The notes below the pieces were generated by a model. It did not search any database, had not been told where the DNA came from, and saw only the letters and a program-made list of their open reading frames with translations. A stretch of 64,000 bases of DNA from Phytoactinopolyspora halophila (GTDB taxonomy: Bacteria > Actinomycetota > Actinomycetes > Jiangellales > Jiangellaceae): NCBI RefSeq assembly GCF_003287285.1, contig NZ_QMIG01000002.1:248001-312000 (forward strand), in the 5' to 3' direction. The stretch's first letter is position 1. Each line of letters begins with the position of its first letter. Both the position numbers and the translations under genes were made by a program. Shown here in pieces: positions 47,386 to 56,685 of the stretch.

Positions 47386-48066
47386 ATGAGTACACGTGCC
47401 CGAGGATTCTCTCCGTTCGCCGCCACCAAACGCCGCACGCGGCGGGCCCGGACGTGGCTGGCAAACGCGTGGATCGATGCGCTGGAAGACATGTCGCTCG
47501 ACTCGGAGCAGCTACGCCTGGGACGCCAGCTGGCCCACAGCGGACACGTTGGCCCGATTACGGTCAGCCCCGGTCAGGTCTCCGCCGTCGTGCACGGGAC
47601 GGATCATGTGCCGTATGAGGTAACCGTCACCCTGGCAGAACTCAGCGGCGAGGAATGGGAACGGCTGCTCGCGCGTATCGCCGCGCGCGCCGATCACGTC
47701 GCGGCACTGCTCGATGGGGCGATTCCCGACGAGCTCGCCGACACGGCCGACGACGCGGACGTCCGCCTTCTGCCGGGAGCCGGTGACTTGGAACCACGCT
47801 GCGACTGTCCCGAGTGGGGATATCCCTGCGAACATGCCGCAGCCGTGAGCTATCAGGCGTCGTGGCTGCTCGACCACGAGCCGTTCCTGCTGTTCTTGCT
47901 GCGCGGACACGAGCCCGAGGAGCTGCTGGCCGAACTCCAGCAGCGCAACTCCGGCCGGCAGGCGGGAGCCGTCCTGGACCCGGAATCGGTGGAGCGGATC
48001 GTCGATGCTGCCGCCGCTCGTGCCGACGAGCTTCTCTCTCCTCCCCCTCATGATCATGAACACTAA
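47386..48066 (+). CDS. SWIM zinc finger protein, partner of SNF2 ATPase
   Basis: 226 residues. The SWIM motif CDCPEWGYPCEHAAAV (CxC...CxH) is complete. The N-terminus is basic (STRARGFSPFAATKRRTRRARTW), suggesting nucleic acid contact. SWIM domains bind DNA or proteins, and this gene is regularly found after SNF2 ATPases, so it likely forms a complex with the product of the gene upstream. The C-terminus is acidic and His-rich. ATG start. Confidence 0.88.
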   Translation: MSTRARGFSPFAATKRRTRRARTWLANAWIDALEDMSLDSEQLRLGRQLAHSGHVGPITVSPGQVSAVVHGTDHVPYEVTVTLAELSGEEWERLLARIAARADHVAALLDGAIPDELADTADDADVRLLPGAGDLEPRCDCPEWGYPCEHAAAVSYQASWLLDHEPFLLFLLRGHEPEELLAELQQRNSGRQAGAVLDPESVERIVDAAAARADELLSPPPHDHEH

Positions 48067-48123
48067 TTTGGCCACACGGATCGGCTAGTGTTCATGATCA
48101 TGGTCGGGGAGATGGTCTGGGAA

Positions 48124-48164
48124 GACGACGGTGCCCCGGCCGTGGAGACCGGGGCACCGTCGTC
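48124..48164 (-). terminator. Terminator after groL
   Basis: GACGACGGTGCCCCGG (48124-48139) pairs with its exact 16-base complement at 48149-48164 across a 9-nt loop. It lies 27 bp after the groL stop and between convergent genes. Confidence 0.88.
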
Positions 48165-48190
48165 GTGCTCGGGCGAAAGGAGCGCTGGAC

Positions 48191-49942
<1,752 letters not shown>

Positions 49943-49969
49943 CTATCACTCTCACCTTAAGAGTGCTAA
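49943..49969. promoter_or_regulatory. CIRCE element, distal copy
   Basis: CTATCACTC, nine bases, GAGTGCTAA. The consensus is TTAGCACTC-N9-GAGTGCTAA: the right arm is perfect and the left matches 7 of 9. It is the binding site of HrcA. It lies 112 bp upstream of the groL start. Confidence 0.75.
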
Positions 49970-49976
49970 TGCCGTT

Positions 49977-50003
49977 TTAGCACTCTCCCCTCACGAGTGC
50001 AAG
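49977..50003. promoter_or_regulatory. CIRCE element, second copy
   Basis: TTAGCACTC, nine bases, GAGTGCAAG: left arm perfect, right arm 7 of 9. It begins 34 bp from the start of the first copy, about three helical turns, so two HrcA dimers could bind on the same face. Confidence 0.85.
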
Positions 50004-50025
50004 CCGCCGATGTGCACCTCGAACG

Positions 50026-50313
50026 TCACAGGTCACAAACCAAGAACGCCAAGTGCTGCCGCACGGCAGCCAGATGTCCGGCATCTACCGTGGCGACATG
50101 CTCCACAAGCCAGTGGCGTGGATGCATAGCTAGGCGGTCGGGCAAGAGTACGCCGTGCGGGGTATCGACGGCGAACGGTTGGAACCCGGCAGGTGGTGCC
50201 GACCGGACCACCGCAGTAATGACCTGGTTGAGCTGCGACGTGTTGTACGTCGCGTTGCTCAGCACGAGTCTCAGACTCTGATCTTCAAGGCGCCAGATCT
50301 CGCCGGGGTTCAC
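50026..50313 (-). CDS. MazF/PemK-like toxin candidate
   Basis: 95 residues. VNPGEIWRLEDQSLRLVLSNATYN matches the first strands of PemK/MazF toxins (GEIW and a following S-N), which cleave RNA. The later LLPDRLAMHPRHWLVEHVATV resembles the LxxRL/LP-type region, but the usual RPVVVVS and T/S-E strands are diverged. GTG start overlaps the antitoxin stop in GTGA. Its small size, coupling and position fit the second gene of a type II toxin-antitoxin pair. It might be an inactive or specialised member. Confidence 0.65.
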   Translation of the reverse strand: MNPGEIWRLEDQSLRLVLSNATYNTSQLNQVITAVVRSAPPAGFQPFAVDTPHGVLLPDRLAMHPRHWLVEHVATVDAGHLAAVRQHLAFLVCDL

Positions 50314-50534
50314 GACGCGGCTTCGTCCTGCCACGAAAGGAGATCCCGCAGCGACCGTTCCTCGTCCCGATCCATGCGCGGCGGCATGGCCTGCGCCAGC
50401 AGGCGTCGATAATGCTCGTGCCGCAGCACCCGTTCGACGTACTCGGAGCGGCTCAGGCTGTCGGCACGAGCATCCGCGTCGACATACTGGAGCGTCTGCG
50501 GATCGATGGTGATCGTCATCTTCTCTCGTGCCAT
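50310..50534 (-). CDS. Ribbon-helix-helix antitoxin
   Basis: 74 residues. KMTITIDPQTLQYVDADARADSLSRSEYVERVLRHE is an RHH (CopG/MetJ-like) DNA-binding domain with the strand TITID and the SRSEYVERVL helix. The remaining tail is acidic and probably wraps the toxin. ATG chosen; a GTG two codons earlier or an ATG five codons later are possible. A perfect 9-bp inverted repeat upstream is its likely operator. Confidence 0.78.
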   Translation of the reverse strand: MAREKMTITIDPQTLQYVDADARADSLSRSEYVERVLRHEHYRRLLAQAMPPRMDRDEERSLRDLLSWQDEAAS

Positions 50535-50558
50535 ATCCACATCTTACTACTCGCCTTA

Positions 50559-50580
50559 TTTCCGGTGGTATCACCGGAAA
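50559..50580. promoter_or_regulatory. Operator palindrome of the toxin-antitoxin pair
   Basis: TTTCCGGTG (50559-50567) and its exact complement CACCGGAAA (50572-50580) flank GTAT. It lies 25 bp upstream of the antitoxin start, as expected for RHH autoregulation. Confidence 0.7.
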
Positions 50581-50640
50581 CCGTGCAGCCCGCCATTGCC
50601 CCAGCGTGTCCGGTGGGGAACGGAGCGCCGAGACGCGGGC

Positions 50641-52110
50641 TCACTCCTGCGGATCGAGCCGTGGAAGACGGCGAATGCCGAAGCGGGCACGGAGGGCCCG
50701 GCGGGCGGCGTGCAGCCCGCACATGCCGTGCACGCCGGGGCCCGGAGGCGTCGACGCCGAGCACAGGTAGACCCCCGGAATCGGGGTCGCCCACGGGTTC
50801 CACCGCAGGGCTGGCCGGGCGAGCAGCTGCCACGTGGTCATGGCGCCGGCCGCGATGTCCCCACCGACGTAGTTCGCGTTGTGCTCCGGCATTCGAGCCG
50901 CCGGAATGGTTCGCCGGGCGACGACGACATCGCCGAACCCCGGCGCGAAACGCTCGATCTGGGCCTGCACCACCTCACCGACGTCGAGCGTCGAGCCCGA
51001 CGGCACGTGAGCGTAGGACCACAACGGCCGCACTCCGCCCACCGCACGATCCGGATCGGTGACAGTCGGATCCGATACGAGCATCATGGGACGCTCGGCA
51101 TGCCGGCCGGCCGCAACCTCCGCTTCCGCACGAGCCATCTCGGCTTGCGTACCACCGAGGTGTACCGTGCTCGCCCGTGCCACATCGGGGTGTGACCACG
51201 GCACCGGGCCGGACAGGACGAAATCCACCTTGGCCGCACCATCACCGTGCCGGAACCGCTCGATCGCGTGCCGGTACCGGGACGGCAGCGCGTCGCCGGC
51301 GATCCGGGCCAGCGTGCCCGGCGCCGTATCGAACAGGTACGCCCGAGCCTGCGGCAACTGGGCGAACGAGGTGATCTCGGCGCCGGTGACGACCTTTCCT
51401 CCATGAATCTGAAGATCGTCGACCATCGCATCGACGATGGCCTGGCTCCCGCCGACGGGAAGCGCCCAACCGGGAGAATGTCCCAGCGCGGCCAGCAGCA
51501 CGGCGGTTCCCGAGGCCGGCAAGCTCGGCAGCGTCGATATCGCGTGTGCACCCACGCCCGTGAGCAGGGCGGGCGCTTGATCACCCGACCATCGCCGCGA
51601 CCACAGGGCGGTGCCTTGTTCGAGGACTGCCCAGCCGAACTGGGCCGCCGTCAGGGGATCTTTTGGCAATCGGCGGAAGTCCGACATCCCGACGTCGACC
51701 ACACCCGGCACGTGCCGCGTCAGCGGCTCGAACAGGCGGCGCCATGCCGGGCCGTCGACACCGAGCCCGTCGACGGTCCGTTCGAGATCGCGGTAGGCGA
51801 TAGCCGCGCGCCCACCATCGAGCGGCTGAGCGTAGGACACCTCCGGAAATCGCAGCTCGACACCGCGAGCGCGCACATCGAAATCCCGGAAGAACGGTGA
51901 CGCCGCGGCCATCGGATGGACCGCCGAGCACAGATCATGCACGATTCCCGGCGCCAGATCCAGGGAAAGCGTGCGGGCTCCGCCGCCGATGGTGGACTGG
52001 GCTTCGTAAACCCGCACCTCGAGTCCGGCACGAGCCATGGTCACCGCGGCAGCGAGCCCATTCGGTCCTGACCCCACCACGACGACGTCACACGACTCGG
52101 CTGGGCTCAC
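50641..52110 (-). CDS. FAD-dependent oxidoreductase, phytoene dehydrogenase-like
   Basis: 489 residues. The N-terminal dinucleotide fold is VVVVGSGPNGLAAAVTMARAG followed by VYEAQSTIGGGART, and the C-terminal FAD contact is PGPGVHGMCGLHAAR. The overall layout resembles CrtI/COG1233 enzymes, many of which have no known substrate and no carotenoid cluster nearby; none is seen here either. GTG start with no clear site. It stands alone: a TA pair follows and a membrane protein lies upstream. Confidence 0.88.
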   Translation of the reverse strand: MSPAESCDVVVVGSGPNGLAAAVTMARAGLEVRVYEAQSTIGGGARTLSLDLAPGIVHDLCSAVHPMAAASPFFRDFDVRARGVELRFPEVSYAQPLDGGRAAIAYRDLERTVDGLGVDGPAWRRLFEPLTRHVPGVVDVGMSDFRRLPKDPLTAAQFGWAVLEQGTALWSRRWSGDQAPALLTGVGAHAISTLPSLPASGTAVLLAALGHSPGWALPVGGSQAIVDAMVDDLQIHGGKVVTGAEITSFAQLPQARAYLFDTAPGTLARIAGDALPSRYRHAIERFRHGDGAAKVDFVLSGPVPWSHPDVARASTVHLGGTQAEMARAEAEVAAGRHAERPMMLVSDPTVTDPDRAVGGVRPLWSYAHVPSGSTLDVGEVVQAQIERFAPGFGDVVVARRTIPAARMPEHNANYVGGDIAAGAMTTWQLLARPALRWNPWATPIPGVYLCSASTPPGPGVHGMCGLHAARRALRARFGIRRLPRLDPQE

Positions 52111-52214
52111 CGAGACCCCCTCAGCTCAGAAATACGGACCCGGACCACCCGTCATCGTAAAGGGATACCGGCCGCCGTACGTGACATCTGGCCGGATTCA
52201 CCGGAAACGACGTG

Positions 52215-52658
52215 TCAGTCGTCATGCGGTGTCGCGGTGTCCTCGTAGAACAGGCGACCGCTCGGACTGATCTTGACCGTCTTGTCCCTCAGGAGCAGGT
52301 CACGCAGCTCCTCTTCGGTCTTGCCGTTCTTCTGCGCGACGGCCGCGAGGTCCTCACCGAGCGCGTCGATCGCCTCCTGCCCGCCCAGCGGCTCTGGCAA
52401 GACATCTCCTCCGGCAAGCGAGGCTTCTCCGTTCACGTCGTCGCCACTTTCGGCATCGTCCCCTTCGGCATCGTCTTCACCTTCCTCGTCGCCCTCCGGC
52501 TCCGTGGGCTCCGGCGACGACTCCGGTACCGCAACCGTCTCATCGTCGCCATCCAACAGCCCACCCAGGGCGGCCGCACCGACCGCTACGATGAGCACGG
52601 CCGCAGCCGATACGGCGATCACGACGATCGTTTTGCGACGTTCGGTCATGGCCGACAC
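52215..52658 (-). CDS. Acidic membrane-anchored protein sharing a domain with the metzincin
   Basis: 147 residues. A membrane span (KTIVVIAVSAAAVLIVAVGAAAL) near residues 9-32 is followed by a very acidic linker (DDAEGDDAESGDD) outside the cell. Residues 95-140 form a small helical domain ending KISPSGRLFYED. The same domain occurs at residues 70-116 of the neighbouring secreted metallopeptidase (VVSPSGFVSFVDD), where it sits in the propeptide. GTG chosen with GGAGG 5 nt upstream. An anchored inhibitor or partner of the peptidase is possible (inference). Confidence 0.75.
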   Translation of the reverse strand: MSAMTERRKTIVVIAVSAAAVLIVAVGAAALGGLLDGDDETVAVPESSPEPTEPEGDEEGEDDAEGDDAESGDDVNGEASLAGGDVLPEPLGGQEAIDALGEDLAAVAQKNGKTEEELRDLLLRDKTVKISPSGRLFYEDTATPHDD

Positions 52659-52786
52659 ATGAACCTCCAGCAGAGGATCTCCTCAAAACGGACACCAGTG
52701 TGACGGCCTGGTGCCCCCCACCGGTTCCATTCTGCTGTCGCTGATTCACCAAGAACTCGTTCCCACCCCGTTTCCCGGCAAATACG

Positions 52787-52822
52787 AACTGGGGCGCGAG
52801 GACGGATCCTCGCGCCCCAGTT
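52787..52822 (-). terminator. Terminator after the metallopeptidase gene
   Basis: AACTGGGGCGCGAGGA (52787-52802) and its exact complement at 52807-52822 enclose CGGA. It lies 36 bp after the peptidase stop. Confidence 0.9.
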
Positions 52823-52857
52823 GATCAGCTGTCAGGTGCTATATGCCCGGGACCGGA

Positions 52858-55251
52858 TCACACGGTGACTCGGCGGGTCCGCGCATACAGGGCACCACCG
52901 ACGGCCAGCAATCCGAGTCCGGCCGCGAGGGTGAGCAGGTTACCCGCACCGGTGTCGGGCAAGTCGTCTTCGCCCTCCTCGTCCTCACCGTCCTCGGTGC
53001 CGTCGTCCTCATCATCACCGGAGTCGTCCACGTCGACCGTGAAGTTCACCGGTTCCGTGCTCGGCGATGTCGCGTCACCGATCGTCTGTGTCGCCGTGAC
53101 CGAGCACTCGCCGTTCGGCAGGCCCTCCTCCGGCGTGAACGACCATTCACCGTTCCCGTCGACGTCGGCATCACCCTCGACCGTGGTGCTGTCACCACAC
53201 TCGATCGTGACGTTCACCGTGGCGTCCGCCACGCCCGTACCGGTGAAGGTGGGAGTGGCGTTCGTCGCGGTGTCGCCCTCTTCGGGCGTGGTGATGGCCG
53301 GAGCATCCAGCGGCACGGTCACCGTCACCGAGTCCGTGTTCGGATCCTCCATATCGGCAACCGTCTGCTGAGCCGTGATCGTGGTGTCTCCGTACGGCAG
53401 CCCGTCTTCGATCACGGCGTCCCAACGACCTTCGTCGTCGGCACTCGCCTCGGCGACGACCTCGTCGTCGACACTCAGGGCGACGGAGGCCTCGGGCTCC
53501 GCGGTCCCCTCGACCGGGAGATCGCCCCGCTCGACCTCGGCACCGTCCTCCGGCGACGCGATGTCCACCGGCTCTGCGTCGAACGGTTCGGCCTCACCCG
53601 AGATGCTGTAGAGGCCGAGGCTGCCGTAGTCGGAGTAGCAGCAGCCGTTCTCTGGGGTGTTGTCCTGGGGGTCACCCTGGCCGCGGCCCTCGACTGCCAG
53701 ATAATACACACCGGCGTCGACCTCTTCGTCAACCGAGGCGTCCAAGCCGGCAGCCTCTCCGGTGCCGGGCACGGCCGACGTCTCCTGCTCTCCCTCGGCG
53801 ACAACGTCACCCTCGGCGTCGAGCAGCGTCAGCTTGAGGTCGAGGTTGGGACGGTTGCCACCCGGCTCGACGCTCGCGGTGATCGGTCCACCGTCCGTGG
53901 TGAAGGTGAACACGTCCACATCACCCGCGGTCCCGACCAGGCCGTCTGCTGCGAACTCCCCATCGGAGTTGTCGAGCGACGTGGCGTCGTCGCTCGAATC
54001 ACCGTGGGAATCCTGCACGTGATCGGTGCGGTCCGAGTAGTCCCAGCGGTCCGTCAGCTCCGGCCCGGGGGGATTACAGGTGTTGTCCTCGTTGGGTTCG
54101 AAGAACTCGTCCCCCGGTTGTGGGTTGTTCGGCTCTCCCGTGGTGCAGTACGGATCGGTCCAGCGGTTGCCGTTCTGGTCCAGCAGAATGAGCTGTTCCA
54201 TGACCGCATCGTCAGCGGTCATCGTGGCGACGTCATCCTGCTCGGGGTTCGTCGCGTCGGCGTATTCGCCGTTCGACCACGTGGCGAGCGGGACGCCAAA
54301 GGGAGCACCCATGAGCGGACCCCAGAGCGCATCCGGCGCTGGCTGCGTCTGGCCGTAGTAGTACTCCTCGTCGCCGATCCCGTGGTGCTCGAGGCCGAGC
54401 TCGTGGCCGAGCTCGTGCGAAGCAACCATTCCGATGGACTCGCTGTTGTGATTTAGCTTGTCGGCCCAGACCAATGCAGGGGTGCCGACCTCCATGCCGT
54501 AGAGTCCCAGCCACGCCCTTCCGCTAGCGCCGGTGTGGATTTCCGAAGGGAACTCTTCACTGTCCGGAGCGACCAACAGGCGCGCGCCATAGGAATCGTC
54601 GTCCGCAGACGTCTTGTTCAGGGCATCGTCGCCGGGATCGGAGATGGTGACGTTGATGTCGAAGGGCGCGTAATTCTGCGCGACCCGTTCCCAGACCTCA
54701 TGCTTGAAGTCGTCATCCACCTCGTATGGCGAGACCTCGATGGTGTCGACGTCGTATATACGGTTCCATTCCGTGTTTTCGATCGTGTCGCCGTCGAAGT
54801 CGATGTAGATCGTGTGCGAAGCATCGGGGCGCGAACCATCGATCGGGTTCCCCGGCACCTCCGCGTTCCCGATCTCAGGTTCGTGCACGTCTTCAGGCAC
54901 GTCCCAATCGTCGACGAACGAGACGAAGCCAGAGGGAGAGACAACGGCTTGCTCGTTCTTCAGGTAGGACTCCAGCCGTTCCGCCGTCATCCCCGCACGT
55001 TCGGCGACCCGAGTCAGATCGGACTCGTCCAGCTGGCTGAGTGCCTCGGGTCCGCTCGACAGCGGCTCGACCAAGTCTCCCGCGACCTCGAAGTCGCCTG
55101 ACCCCTCGGAGTCTTCTGATTCGTCTAAATCGATGTTTTCTGGTTTGATCTCGGCACCGGCAGCCGGCAGCGACGCGGCACCGAGCGCCAAAGCGCTGGC
55201 ACCGGTCACAGCCACGGCGGCTGCCAGCCGCCTTCGCTGCGTCACTTTCAC
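52858..55251 (-). CDS. Secreted, LPDTG-anchored metzincin metallopeptidase
   Basis: 797 residues. Signal peptide about 1-33; pro-region with a small helical domain (70-116); catalytic domain with HELGHELGLEHH at 279-290, the HExxHxxGxxH zinc site of metzincins (His279, Glu280, His283, His289). Behind it lie a PPC-like beta domain (VDVFTFTTDGGPITASVEPG), two Ig-like repeats and an acidic linker. The end is a cell-wall sorting signal: LPDTG at 764-768, a hydrophobic span and RTRR. GTG start with GGGAG 9 nt upstream. A class E sortase gene diverges 253 bp upstream and is the likely anchoring enzyme. Confidence 0.9.
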   Translation of the reverse strand: MKVTQRRRLAAAVAVTGASALALGAASLPAAGAEIKPENIDLDESEDSEGSGDFEVAGDLVEPLSSGPEALSQLDESDLTRVAERAGMTAERLESYLKNEQAVVSPSGFVSFVDDWDVPEDVHEPEIGNAEVPGNPIDGSRPDASHTIYIDFDGDTIENTEWNRIYDVDTIEVSPYEVDDDFKHEVWERVAQNYAPFDINVTISDPGDDALNKTSADDDSYGARLLVAPDSEEFPSEIHTGASGRAWLGLYGMEVGTPALVWADKLNHNSESIGMVASHELGHELGLEHHGIGDEEYYYGQTQPAPDALWGPLMGAPFGVPLATWSNGEYADATNPEQDDVATMTADDAVMEQLILLDQNGNRWTDPYCTTGEPNNPQPGDEFFEPNEDNTCNPPGPELTDRWDYSDRTDHVQDSHGDSSDDATSLDNSDGEFAADGLVGTAGDVDVFTFTTDGGPITASVEPGGNRPNLDLKLTLLDAEGDVVAEGEQETSAVPGTGEAAGLDASVDEEVDAGVYYLAVEGRGQGDPQDNTPENGCCYSDYGSLGLYSISGEAEPFDAEPVDIASPEDGAEVERGDLPVEGTAEPEASVALSVDDEVVAEASADDEGRWDAVIEDGLPYGDTTITAQQTVADMEDPNTDSVTVTVPLDAPAITTPEEGDTATNATPTFTGTGVADATVNVTIECGDSTTVEGDADVDGNGEWSFTPEEGLPNGECSVTATQTIGDATSPSTEPVNFTVDVDDSGDDEDDGTEDGEDEEGEDDLPDTGAGNLLTLAAGLGLLAVGGALYARTRRVTV

Positions 55252-55504
55252 AGTGTTGATCTCCCAAATTCGCTCATACCAGGGCATAGGTTAGAGATGG
55301 TGCTACTAACCACCAGGAGGACGCTAGCAGATATGTCGGACAAGTCCAGACGCGGGCCGCCACGTGATACGCGCCATTTGTGGGCATATGCCGCGAGTGG
55401 CACGCGTCATGTCGAGCAGCACCGGGTGTCACGTGCGATGAACGGCATCACATACCGGGCCGCACTGGTCGGCAGCGGGGCGTCCTAACAGTTAAGCTCT
55501 AACC

Positions 55505-56218
55505 ATGCATCGCAAGGCGCGGAGAGGTCGTCGCAGGGCGCCCAAGCGCAGTCCGGTCGCCGTGATCGCCGGGGTCATGGGTGAACTATTGCTGACTGCT
55601 GGCGCGATTGTCCTGCTCTTCGTTGTCTATACCCTCTGGGGTACCGGCCTGCAGACGGCGGCAGCACAAGATGATCTTCGAGAAGAATTCGACCTACAGA
55701 TCCAATCCGACGACGAGGACGAGTCCGAGGACGAGTCCGAAGAGCCCGGAGATCTCGAACTCGGCGACGCATACGGCATCCTCCGTATCCCCCGGTTCGG
55801 CGAGGACTGGGAATGGCTCGTCGTCGAAGGTGTCGAGGACGACGACCTCAGAGACGGCCCGGGGCGGTATCCGGACAACGCTCATGCTGGGGAACTCGGT
55901 AATTTCGCGATTGCCGGCCACCGTTCCGGCCACGGCGAGCCGTTCGCGCCGTTCCCCGAGCTTCACGAGGGCGACATCGTCGAGATCGAGACGCGAACCG
56001 GTATCTACCAATACGAGCTGGACAGCGCGCCGAACGGGGATCCCGACGGCAACCGGATCGAGATTTCGGACAGCTGGGTCGTCGACCCCGTTCCCGGCGA
56101 GCCCTCCAGCACCGAACCCGAAGAGGCGCGGCTGACGTTGACGACATGCTGGCCACGGTGGGGGTCGTCACACCGCATGTATGCGAGCGGCGTACTCGTC
56201 AGCGAAGAGGAGCGTTGA
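55505..56218 (+). CDS. srtE: Class E sortase
   Basis: 237-residue transpeptidase that links proteins with sorting signals to peptidoglycan. Basic N-terminus, one membrane span (about 17-45), then the catalytic beta-barrel with His139 (IAGHRSG), Cys215 (TLTTC) and Arg224 (SSHRMY). The TLTTCWPRW form and length fit class E of actinobacteria. This class usually prefers LAxTG, whereas the neighbouring substrate has LPDTG. ATG with no strong ribosome site. A 51-residue membrane protein gene follows 7 bp on. Confidence 0.92.
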   Translation: MHRKARRGRRRAPKRSPVAVIAGVMGELLLTAGAIVLLFVVYTLWGTGLQTAAAQDDLREEFDLQIQSDDEDESEDESEEPGDLELGDAYGILRIPRFGEDWEWLVVEGVEDDDLRDGPGRYPDNAHAGELGNFAIAGHRSGHGEPFAPFPELHEGDIVEIETRTGIYQYELDSAPNGDPDGNRIEISDSWVVDPVPGEPSSTEPEEARLTLTTCWPRWGSSHRMYASGVLVSEEER

Positions 56219-56225
56219 TAAGGAG

Positions 56226-56381
56226 ATGTACGCGTGGGTCTGGCGCCATCTTCCAGGACCGTGGCCGGTCCGGCTGCTCATCTACCTGGCGATAATCCTG
56301 GGAATCATCGCCGCGCTCTTCTTCTGGGTATTTCCCTGGGTTGAAGAGACGTTCGGAATCAACCGCGTGACCGTCGACTAA
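56226..56381 (+). CDS. Small membrane protein next to sortase
   Basis: 51 residues with one membrane span (VRLLIYLAIILGIIAALFFWVF) between YAWVWRHLPGPWP and PWVEETFGINRVTVD. This is a conserved companion of class E sortase genes in actinobacteria. AAGGAG directly abuts the ATG, unusually close, which may mean reinitiation after the sortase stop. The function is unknown. Confidence 0.82.
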   Translation: MYAWVWRHLPGPWPVRLLIYLAIILGIIAALFFWVFPWVEETFGINRVTVD

Positions 56382-56397
56382 CGGATCGTCGCCGCGA

Positions 56398-56685
56398 TCA
56401 GCAGCCGCCGGCCACGGCGGGGATCACCGACACCTTGGAGCCGGGAGGCGTGTGGGTCTGCAGGCCGGACGCGAAACGAACGTCATCGTCGTCGACGTAC
56501 ACGTTCACGAAACGCCGGATCTCACCCGTGTCGTCGAGAACCCGCGCGCCGATCCCCGGATACGACGCGTCCAGGGCCGTGAGGACGTCGGACAGCGTGG
56601 CATCGTCGGCCACGTCCACGCTCACGTCGGCCTCGCCCTTGGTGTAGGTGCGCAGGATCGTCGGGACTCGTACAGCAACACTCAT
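56398..56685 (-). CDS. ThiS/MoaD/CysO-like sulfur carrier ending Gly-Gly-Cys
   Basis: 95-residue beta-grasp carrier. SVAVRVPTILRTYTKGEADVSV, IRRFVNVYVDDDDVRF and VSVIPAVAGG closely match mycobacterial CysO. Carriers of this family end in Gly-Gly, the site of thiocarboxylate formation; here one further residue, Cys95, follows. It must be removed, for example by a Mec-type JAMM protease, before sulfur loading; none is in this window. The ATG overlaps the stop of the thrC-like gene by one base, so the two are translated together. With the SAM riboswitch upstream it most likely serves methionine synthesis. Confidence 0.88.
   Translation of the reverse strand: MSVAVRVPTILRTYTKGEADVSVDVADDATLSDVLTALDASYPGIGARVLDDTGEIRRFVNVYVDDDDVRFASGLQTHTPPGSKVSVIPAVAGGC

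Noticed and set aside
52843-54456. 537-codon open frame antisense to the metallopeptidase gene
   Set aside because: The sense protein has signal peptide, zinc site and sorting signal; the other frame has no features.
55280-55312. IdeR-type box from GGTTAG...CTAACC near the metallopeptidase start
   Set aside because: The half-sites are 11 bases apart, too far for the 19-bp IdeR palindrome.
55297-55488. 63-codon open frame between the metallopeptidase and sortase genes
   Set aside because: No ribosome site, odd composition, and it occupies the divergent promoter region.
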